A stretch of DNA of 27,384 nt from contig NZ_AEPF01000049.1 of the NCBI RefSeq assembly GCF_000193735.1, forward strand, positions 1-27,384, in the 5' to 3' direction. This DNA comes from Neisseria sicca 4320. GTDB lineage: Bacteria; Pseudomonadota; Gammaproteobacteria; Burkholderiales; Neisseriaceae. Below are positions 21,545-27,384 of the stretch, in pieces; within the stretch, counting starts at the first letter, position 1, and the number at the start of each line of letters is the position of its first letter. The translations under genes and the position numbers were made by a program. A model generated the notes under the pieces. The model saw only the letters and a list, made by a program, of their open reading frames with translations, ran no database searches and was not told where the DNA came from.

Positions 21545-22009
21545 TTACGCCTCTTCTGCTTTGCTGCGGATAATCAGAAGCGGCAGGTGGCTTTGGCGCA
21601 TCACGGTTTCGGCGAAGCTGCCCATTAAGAGGTGCATCAGACCGGTGCGGCCGTGTGTGCCGAGTACCAGCAGGTCGGCGCCGTTTTCATCGGCGTAATC
21701 GACCAAATCCTGCGCCATTTCGCGCGCGCCTTTGTTGGCGATCAGAAGGTGTTTGACAATGTTTTCCACGCCGTTTTCACGGGCGCTTTTTTCGGCGAAG
21801 TCCAAAACTTCGTTGCCTTGGGCGACGGCGGCGGCTTCGTAGCTTTCGTGTTGCAGGAATTCGGGGGCGAGCGCCATGTATTCGGCGGGATTGGCGACGT
21901 GTACCAAAGTCAGGCGGGCGTTGTTGACGCTTGCCAACTCGGCGGCGTGTTTCAGGGCGTTGAGGGAAGTTTCGCTGCCGTCAACGGCTACAACCAGATG
22001 TTTGTACAT
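21545..22009 (-). CDS. Universal stress protein, UspA family
   Basis: Cytoplasmic 154-aa single-domain universal stress protein. It begins with the family strand YKHLVVAVDGSETS (3-16) and has the ATP-binding glycine loop GTHGRTGLMHLLMGSFAE (about 117-134, G-2x-G-9x-G-S/T), indicating the nucleotide-binding subclass. The ATG is preceded by a strong AAGGAG. It is a single gene divergent from tcdA, with back-to-back -10 boxes. The specific stress role is unknown. Confidence 0.92.
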   Translation of the reverse strand: MYKHLVVAVDGSETSLNALKHAAELASVNNARLTLVHVANPAEYMALAPEFLQHESYEAAAVAQGNEVLDFAEKSARENGVENIVKHLLIANKGAREMAQDLVDYADENGADLLVLGTHGRTGLMHLLMGSFAETVMRQSHLPLLIIRSKAEEA

Positions 22010-22080
22010 AGTTCAATCTCCTTTTTGCGCCGCAAGCGGCACTTTGTTGGATGCGGGTGGGAAGGGTCCGACATGAAAAG

Positions 22081-22086
22081 ATTATA
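22081..22086 (-). promoter_or_regulatory. -10 element for uspA
   Basis: A perfect TATAAT on the minus strand lies 71 bp before the uspA ATG. No good -35 is visible, so an activator or alternative sigma input is possible. Confidence 0.5.
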
Positions 22087-22126
22087 GACTCATTCGGGCT
22101 GCTGAAACAGTCCGTCTGCTTTCCAG

Positions 22127-22132
22127 TATAAT
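22127..22132 (+). promoter_or_regulatory. -10 element for tcdA
   Basis: A perfect TATAAT lies 70 bp before the tcdA ATG, about 40 bp from the divergent uspA -10. The -35 region is poor. Confidence 0.5.
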
Positions 22133-22202
22133 ATGCGCCGGAATCTTCCGCAGCGTTTTGCTTTGATTTTCATTCATTTATTGACATATCACAAGGTTGG
22201 GT

Positions 22203-22979
22203 ATGAACGACACTGTTTTTCTTCCTTCGCGCCGTTTCGGCGGTATTGCCAGACTCTACGGAGATGAAGCACTGGCGCGGTTTTCGCGCGCGCACGTCTG
22301 CGTGGTCGGCGTGGGCGGGGTAGGCTCTTGGGCGGTGGAGGCTTTGGCGCGGACGGGCATCGGTCGTTTGACCTTGATTGATTTGGACAACGTCGCCGAG
22401 TCCAATGTCAACCGCCAGCTTCATGCGCTGACCGACGATTTCGGCAAGGCGAAGGTAACGGCGTTGCGCGAACGCATTGCCCAAATCAATCCGCAATGCG
22501 AAGTGGAGGAAATCGAAGATTTTGTGACGGAAGACAATCTGGAAACGCTTTTCAGACGACCTTTCGACTTTGTGATCGACGCGATAGACCAAGTACGCGT
22601 CAAGGCGGCGTTGGCGGCTTATTTTGTGCAATACAAACAGCCGTTTATCCTGAGCGGCGGAGCGGGCGGACAGAAAAATCCGGCGTTGATTCAAACCGCC
22701 GATTTGAGCCGCGTGACCCACGACCCGCTGCTTGCCAACCTGCGCTACACCTTGCGCAAACGCTACGGCTTCAGCCGCGATACCAAAGAAAAAATGCGCG
22801 TGCCGTGTGTGTTCTCGACTGAAAACATTACGCCGCCGCAATCGGGCGAAGCGTGTTCAACCGATACCGCGCCGCAAGGTTTGTCCTGCGCGGGTTATGG
22901 CGCGAGTATGTTGGTAACGGCTTCGTTTGGTTTGTACTGTGCGCAGGCGGCGGTGGAACATATTGCGGGACGGAAATGA
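22203..22979 (+). CDS. tcdA: tRNA threonylcarbamoyladenosine dehydratase (TcdA/CsdL)
   Basis: E1-like enzyme that uses ATP to cyclise the t6A37 modification of ANN-decoding tRNAs to ct6A. The 258-aa protein has the nucleotide-binding GVGGVG (36-41), LIDLDNVAESNVNRQ (about 60-74), VIDAIDQV (about 121-128), and RVPCVFSTE near the C-terminal third. The length matches E. coli TcdA (268 aa). I chose the ATG at 22203, with AAGG upstream; a TTG two codons earlier is possible. A DUS is read in frame as FRRPF around 22549-22563. The next gene starts 2 nt after the stop codon. Confidence 0.92.
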   Translation: MNDTVFLPSRRFGGIARLYGDEALARFSRAHVCVVGVGGVGSWAVEALARTGIGRLTLIDLDNVAESNVNRQLHALTDDFGKAKVTALRERIAQINPQCEVEEIEDFVTEDNLETLFRRPFDFVIDAIDQVRVKAALAAYFVQYKQPFILSGGAGGQKNPALIQTADLSRVTHDPLLANLRYTLRKRYGFSRDTKEKMRVPCVFSTENITPPQSGEACSTDTAPQGLSCAGYGASMLVTASFGLYCAQAAVEHIAGRK

Positions 22980-22980
22980 G

Positions 22981-23439
22981 ATGACCCGATTTTTTAAAGC
23001 CTACTTTATCGCCAGCCTGATTTATGCGGTGTGGTTCGGCGTGTTTATGTATGCCGTCGATCCGATGTTTGGCGCAATCGGATGCGACATGCAGTCGGGC
23101 GATTATCTGTGTTTTCAGGACGGCTATCCGGGGCCGTTTACCAATTTCCTTTATCCTTTCCTGTCCGTTCCGATATTCAGCTTTTTGCACGCTGCCATCA
23201 TGAAGTGGCGCAAACGCTGCTCGGTCGGGATGATTTGGTTTTTGGTCGGCTGCGAATGGCTGCTATTGTCGGCTTGGATAATTGCAATGCTGGCGCGCGA
23301 TGGTTTTGTGTTTTCCCGCGATGCCGTTACGGTGCTGCTCGGTTCGTTTTTCGCCGTTTTGCCGCTGCTGGGCATGGCGTTGGCGCAAACGCTTGCCATT
23401 GCCATCGCTTCTTTGAAAAGCCAACGCAAAAAAGGCTGA
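22981..23439 (+). CDS. Hypothetical four-helix membrane protein
   Basis: I do not recognise this 152-aa protein. It has about four membrane helices (roughly 8-28, 55-74, 82-103 and 113-138), two cysteines in the first extramembrane loop (GCDMQSGDYLCF) that could pair, and a basic C-terminus (KSQRKKG). The positive-inside rule places the C-terminus in the cytoplasm. Its ATG follows the tcdA stop with one base between, so it is translationally coupled to tcdA, without implying a shared function. No domain name can be given. Confidence 0.65.
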   Translation: MTRFFKAYFIASLIYAVWFGVFMYAVDPMFGAIGCDMQSGDYLCFQDGYPGPFTNFLYPFLSVPIFSFLHAAIMKWRKRCSVGMIWFLVGCEWLLLSAWIIAMLARDGFVFSRDAVTVLLGSFFAVLPLLGMALAQTLAIAIASLKSQRKKG

Positions 23440-23544
23440 TTTTTGTTTTGCCGCACTCGTTTTGGTGAACCCCGCTGTGTTTTCAGACGACCCCGTTATT
23501 GATTAACCACTCATCGAACCTAATAAGAAAAAGCTCCTCTAATC

Positions 23545-24432
23545 ATGCCTTCAGAACACCTTATCTCTCCCGCTGCGGCAACGTCGTCTGAACACACGGT
23601 CGCGTGGGTATTCGGTCAGCCCGTAACCGATTTGCCGCAGGATTTGTTTATTCCGCCCGATGCTTTGAAGGTTGTCTTAAGCAGCTTCCAAGGGCCGTTG
23701 GATTTGCTGCTTTACCTGATCCGCAAACAAAATATCGACGTTCTCGATATTCCGATGGTGAAGATTACCGAGCAATATCTGCACTATATTGCCCAAATGG
23801 AAGCGTATCAGTTTGATTTGGCGGCGGAATATCTCTTGATGGCTGCGATGCTGATTGAAATCAAATCGCGCCTGCTGCTGCCGCGTCCCGAAGAGGTTGA
23901 GGATGATGAGGCGGACCCGCGTGCCGAGCTGGTGCGCCGCCTTTTGGCTTATGAACAGATGAAGCTGGCGGCGCAGGGGTTGGATGTGTTGCCGCGCGCG
24001 GGGCGGGATTTTGCTTGGGCGTATCTGCCGCTGGAAATCGCGGTCGAGGCGAAGCTGCCGGAGGTGTATGTCGCCGATTTGACGCAGGCGTGGCTGGGCA
24101 TTTTGTCGAGGGCGAAACATACGCGCAGCCATGAAGTGATTCAGGAAACCATTTCCGTACGCGCGCAGATGACGGCGGTTTTACGTCGTCTGAACGAGAG
24201 CGGGATATGCAAATTCAGCGATTTGTTCAAACCGGAGCAGGGTGCGGCGTATGTGGTCGTCAATTTCATCGCGCTGTTGGAGCTTGCCAAAGAAGGTTTG
24301 GTCCGCATCGTCCAACCGGACAGCTACGGCGAAATCGAAATCAGCCTGAAACAGGAAAATTTAGAACGCCCGGAAGCGGAAGGGGGCGTTTCAGACGACC
24401 CCGCCGCCGACGTTGAAGGCGAAACGGCATGA
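23545..24432 (+). CDS. scpA: Segregation and condensation protein A
   Basis: Kleisin subunit that bridges the SMC dimer and, with ScpB, condenses and segregates the chromosome. The 295-aa protein has the kleisin N-terminus in FQGPLDLLLYLIRKQNIDVLDIPMVKITEQYL (48-79), the core AAEYLLMAAMLIEIKSRLLLP (93-113) and a winged-helix C-terminus (about 205-275), followed by an acidic tail. DUS copies are read in frame near both ends (SSEH at the N-terminus, VSDD in the tail), the regions least conserved. No scpB follows, unlike the usual scpAB pair, so ScpB must be encoded elsewhere. Confidence 0.94.
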   Translation: MPSEHLISPAAATSSEHTVAWVFGQPVTDLPQDLFIPPDALKVVLSSFQGPLDLLLYLIRKQNIDVLDIPMVKITEQYLHYIAQMEAYQFDLAAEYLLMAAMLIEIKSRLLLPRPEEVEDDEADPRAELVRRLLAYEQMKLAAQGLDVLPRAGRDFAWAYLPLEIAVEAKLPEVYVADLTQAWLGILSRAKHTRSHEVIQETISVRAQMTAVLRRLNESGICKFSDLFKPEQGAAYVVVNFIALLELAKEGLVRIVQPDSYGEIEISLKQENLERPEAEGGVSDDPAADVEGETA

Positions 24433-24481
24433 TGATTTCACGCTTGGCAAAACCATACCCATTTCCATCAACTGCCCTTTA

Positions 24482-24588
24482 TATAGTGGATTAACTTTAA
24501 ATCAGGACAAGGCGACGAAGCCGCAGACAGTACAGATAGTATGGCAAGGCAACGCAACGCCGTACTGGTTTAAAGTTAATCCAATATA
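24482..24588. mobile_element. Correia repeat enclosed element (short form, 107 bp)
   Basis: Terminal inverted repeats TATAGTGGATTAACTTTAAA (24482-24501) and its complement (24569-24588) match at 19 of 20 positions. The internal sequence (AGGACAAGGCGACGAAGCC, then AGACAGTACAGATAGTA, then GCCGTACTGG) is that of the neisserial Correia/NEMIS element. The size fits the internally deleted class of about 105 bp, which lacks the IHF site. It ends 19 bp before brnQ and will be in its leader if transcription starts upstream; the paired ends would make an RNase III substrate. TA at the borders is consistent with the known TA target. Confidence 0.88.
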
Positions 24589-24607
24589 AACAAACAGGTA
24601 CGAATTT

Positions 24608-25939
24608 ATGAACAGTGTTTCCCCGCTCAACCGCAAAGCCTCGCTGTGGGCGGTCGGTTTGATGTTGTTCGCTTTGTTTTTCGGTGCGGGCAATCTGATT
24701 TTCCCCGCTTATCTCGGACAACAGGCGGGGGAAAGCTGGCTTTCTGCGATGACGGGCTTCCTGTTGACCGGCGCGGGCTTGCAGCTCTTGGGCGTGATTG
24801 CCATCGGCTATTCAGGCTCGCGCGACTTGCAGGCGCTGGCTTCGAGGGTTGCGCCTTGGTACGGCGTGGCATTTGCCGTCGCGCTGTATCTGTCTATCGG
24901 GCCTTTGTTTGCCATGCCGCGTACGGCGACGGTGTCGTTTGAGATTGCCGTTGCGCCGTTTTTAAATGAAAGTCAGAAAACAGTCGGGCTGGCGGCGTTC
25001 AGCGTGGCGTTTTTCGGCGTAGCGTATTGGCTGTCGATGTCGCCGGGCAAACTGGTTGACCGTATCGGTAAAATTCTGACGCCCGTATTGCTTTTGACGA
25101 TTGCCGTTTTGGTCGGCTACGCCGCGCTGAATCCGATGGGCGTTCCCGCAGCGGCACAAGGCGATTTTGCCCTTCGTCCGTTCATAAAAGGCATTTTGGA
25201 AGGCTACGGCACAATGGACGCACTCGCTTCGCTGGTGTTCTCCATTATCGTCATTGACGCCGTACGCGCGATGGGCGTGGACAACCGCTCCGAGCTGCTG
25301 CGGACAACCGCCGTTTCAGGCATCGTCGCCGCATCTTGTCTGGCATTGGTGTACCTCTTCATCGGCTATATGGGCGCGACCAGCGTGGCAGGCTTGGGGC
25401 TTCAGGAAAACGGCGCGGAAGTATTGTCGAAAACCGCGAATTTCTATTTCAGCGTATCCGGCAACATCCTTTTAGGCGTCATCGTCCTGCTCGCCTGCTT
25501 GAGTACCGCCGTCGGACTGATTACATCATGTTCCGAATATTTCAACCGCCTGTGTCCCGGCATTTCTTACAAAATTTTCGTCGTCATCAATACCCTCGTG
25601 TCTATGGCGTTGGCGAACAAAGGCCTGTCTTCCATCCTGACCTTCTCCATCCCAATGCTGATGCTGCTGTACCCGCTGACCATCGTCATCATCCTGCTGG
25701 TCTTCCTGCACAAACTGTTCGGCGGCAGCCGCATCGTCTATTTCTGCACCATGATGGCAACGCTGGCAGTCGGTTTGCTCGATGCCTATAAAGCCGCGTT
25801 CGGTTTCAGCAAAGAAGTCGCCGCCGACATCAACGGCGCACTGCCGCTCTACGACGTCGGACTGGGCTGGCTGCTGCCCGCAACCGTCGGCTTTGTTTTA
25901 GGATGCGTCCTAAACGCCGCGCTCAAGAAAAAAGCATAA
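24608..25939 (+). CDS. brnQ: Branched-chain amino acid transport system II carrier protein
   Basis: Inner-membrane Na+-coupled symporter for Leu, Ile and Val (LIVCS family). The 443-aa protein has about twelve helices. Family features are the N-terminal LFALFFGAGNLIFPAYLGQQAG (21-42), the GPLFAMPRTATVSFE block (98-112), and the later FSIIVIDAVRAMG (about 217-229). The ATG has only a weak ribosome site (AGG 9-11 nt upstream). A Correia element lies directly upstream and may supply or modify expression. It is a single gene closed by an inverted DUS. Confidence 0.94.
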   Translation: MNSVSPLNRKASLWAVGLMLFALFFGAGNLIFPAYLGQQAGESWLSAMTGFLLTGAGLQLLGVIAIGYSGSRDLQALASRVAPWYGVAFAVALYLSIGPLFAMPRTATVSFEIAVAPFLNESQKTVGLAAFSVAFFGVAYWLSMSPGKLVDRIGKILTPVLLLTIAVLVGYAALNPMGVPAAAQGDFALRPFIKGILEGYGTMDALASLVFSIIVIDAVRAMGVDNRSELLRTTAVSGIVAASCLALVYLFIGYMGATSVAGLGLQENGAEVLSKTANFYFSVSGNILLGVIVLLACLSTAVGLITSCSEYFNRLCPGISYKIFVVINTLVSMALANKGLSSILTFSIPMLMLLYPLTIVIILLVFLHKLFGGSRIVYFCTMMATLAVGLLDAYKAAFGFSKEVAADINGALPLYDVGLGWLLPATVGFVLGCVLNAALKKKA

Positions 25940-25958
25940 GGCTTATGAATCAAAACAC

Positions 25959-25990
25959 AGGTCGTCTGAAAGCTTTCAGACGACCTTTTC
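25959..25990 (+). terminator. Inverted-DUS terminator of brnQ
   Basis: AGGTCGTCTGAAAG (25959-25972) is joined directly to its inverse (25973-25986) and followed by four T, 19 bp past the brnQ stop codon. Confidence 0.85.
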
Positions 25991-26077
25991 AACATTCCCC
26001 CGGCCAAAAAAGTAACACCTGCCCGTCTAACCGTGTTCTAATAATGCTTTACATTTACGCCGAACGAGAGAAAAGCC

Positions 26078-27301
26078 ATGACCGCACCTCAAACGCCCGT
26101 TATCCGCTCCCTGCTCGACACCGACCTGTACAAGTTCACCATGCTTCAGGTGATACTGCACCAATTCCCCCAAACCCACAGCCTTTACGAGTTCCGCTGT
26201 CGCAACAAAGACATGGTTTACCCGCTTGCCGACATCCAAGCCGACTTTGAAAGAGAACTCGACGCGCTCTGCCAACTGCGCTTTACCCACGACGAACTCG
26301 ACTACCTGCGCAGCCTGCGCTTCATCAAAAGCGACTTTGTCGACTATCTCGAACTCTTCCAACTGCAACGCCGCTTTGTCGAAGTCAGCCCCGACAATGA
26401 AGGTCGTCTGAACATCCGCATCGAAGGCCCCATGATTCAGGCGATGTTCTTTGAAATCTTCATCCTCGCCATCGTCAACGAACTCTACTTCCGCCGTCTC
26501 GAAAGCCCTGCCGTCATTGAAGAAGGCGAACGCCGTCTCCAAGCCAAAGCGCAGCGTCTCAAAGAAATCTCCGCCGGGCAAAACCCGAACGACCCGCCGT
26601 TTCTCATCTCCGACTTCGGTACCCGTCGCCGCTACACCCTCGACTGGCAGGAACACGTCATCCGCACCCTGCTTGAAGCCGCACCCGACATCGTGCGCGG
26701 TACCAGTAACGTTTACCTCGCCAAAAAAATCGGCATCACCCCTATCGGCACGATGGCACACGAGTTCCTCCAAGCCTTCCAAGCCCTTGACGTGCGCCTG
26801 CGCAATTTCCAAAAAGCCGCCCTCGAAAGCTGGGTACACGAATACCGCGGCGACCTAGGTATCGCACTGACCGACGTGGTCGGCATGGACGCCTTCCTGC
26901 GCGACTTCGACCTCTATTTCGCCAAACTCTTCGACGGTCTGCGCCACGACAGCGGCGATCCCTATGTATGGGGCGACAAAGCGTATGCCCATTACAAAAA
27001 ACTCAAAATCGACAGCCGTACCAAAATGCTGACTTTCTCCGACGGTCTGGACATCGAACGCTCGTGGGCATTGCACCAATATTTCAAAGACCGTTTCAAA
27101 ACCAGCTTCGGTATCGGCACCAACCTCACCAACGACATGGGACATACTCCGCTGAACATTGTCCTGAAGCTCGTCGAGTGCAACGGTCAATCCGTCGCCA
27201 AACTCTCGGACTCCCCGGGCAAAACCATGACCACCAACAAAACCTTCCTCGCCTACCTTCGCCAGGTATTTGACGTGCCCGATCCGAAGACGGAGGGCTG
27301 A
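26078..27301 (+). CDS. pncB: Nicotinate phosphoribosyltransferase
   Basis: Makes nicotinate mononucleotide from nicotinate and PRPP with ATP hydrolysis, the salvage entry to NAD. The 407-aa length matches E. coli PncB (400). Family features: LLDTDLYKFTM (12-22), SDFGTRRRY (178-186), and ITPIGTMAHEF with the autophosphorylated histidine H228, then DGLRHDSGDP and FGIGTNLTND in the phosphate-binding part. A DUS is read in frame as EGRLN (about residue 108). It is a single gene with its own terminator; a possible -10 TAATAAT (26039-26045) lies upstream without a clear -35. Confidence 0.96.
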   Translation: MTAPQTPVIRSLLDTDLYKFTMLQVILHQFPQTHSLYEFRCRNKDMVYPLADIQADFERELDALCQLRFTHDELDYLRSLRFIKSDFVDYLELFQLQRRFVEVSPDNEGRLNIRIEGPMIQAMFFEIFILAIVNELYFRRLESPAVIEEGERRLQAKAQRLKEISAGQNPNDPPFLISDFGTRRRYTLDWQEHVIRTLLEAAPDIVRGTSNVYLAKKIGITPIGTMAHEFLQAFQALDVRLRNFQKAALESWVHEYRGDLGIALTDVVGMDAFLRDFDLYFAKLFDGLRHDSGDPYVWGDKAYAHYKKLKIDSRTKMLTFSDGLDIERSWALHQYFKDRFKTSFGIGTNLTNDMGHTPLNIVLKLVECNGQSVAKLSDSPGKTMTTNKTFLAYLRQVFDVPDPKTEG

Positions 27302-27318
27302 TTAACCGAAATTACGGT

Positions 27319-27366
27319 AAAAAGGTCGTCTGAAAACCTTGATTTGGGGTTTTCAGACGACCTTTT
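27319..27366 (+). terminator. Inverted-DUS terminator of pncB
   Basis: Arms of 18 bp (27321-27338 and 27348-27365) with a short loop and a T run lie 18 bp past the pncB stop codon. The remaining 18 bp of the window hold nothing recognisable. Confidence 0.85.
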
Positions 27367-27384
27367 GATCGATTGAAACGCTTG

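Overview
The window looks like chromosomal DNA of a commensal Neisseria. Copies of the 12-mer AGGTCGTCTGAA occur throughout, mostly as inverted pairs that act as gene-end hairpins. This is the DNA uptake sequence variant known from the N. mucosa/sicca/subflava group (mucDUS). The gene content (Neisseria-length LigA, ACP-like lysozyme inhibitor, FNR next to hemN, a Correia-type element) agrees. Most of the window is ordinary housekeeping DNA in short, separately terminated transcription units.

Layout, left to right. The window opens with the 3' 45 nt of a CAT-anticodon tRNA and its terminator; the 5' half is absent, as expected at the far end of a tRNA-integrated element lying to the left. Then come: an NSS sodium-coupled transporter (+); an ApbE-family flavinyltransferase (-); prfA (-); the methionine ABC genes metN-metI (-), without metQ beside them; a 66-aa unknown protein preceded by a 10-bp tandem repeat (-); hemN (-) divergent from fnr (+) with an FNR box between; an SRPBCC-fold protein (-); an AT-rich AbiC-like putative phage-defence gene (-); ligA and zipA (-); ampD (-) divergent from mltG (+); recJ (-); a DUF1289 protein (-); an ACP/MliC-like periplasmic protein (-); a divergent Nramp-family transporter (+); uspA (-) divergent from tcdA plus a small membrane protein (+); scpA (+); a 107-bp Correia-type element; brnQ (+); and pncB (+).

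The most interesting signal is the roughly 150-nt leader of metN-metI. It has a near-consensus promoter, then a compact fold carrying the conserved blocks, stem and pseudoknot of the SAM-II riboswitch class, then a strong intrinsic terminator ending 22 nt before the metN start codon. A SAM-sensing transcription-attenuation switch on methionine import is the natural reading. The second is the solitary AbiC-like gene. It is compositionally foreign over its C-terminal three quarters and is bounded on both sides by identical 33-bp inverted-DUS palindromes, so it looks like a defence cassette exchangeable by natural transformation. Others are the tRNA attachment-site remnant, an Nramp protein without the canonical metal-binding motifs, inverted DUS pairs inserted in frame in ligA, and small tandem duplications.

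All function calls come from reading the sequence and recalling family motifs. No database search was run.
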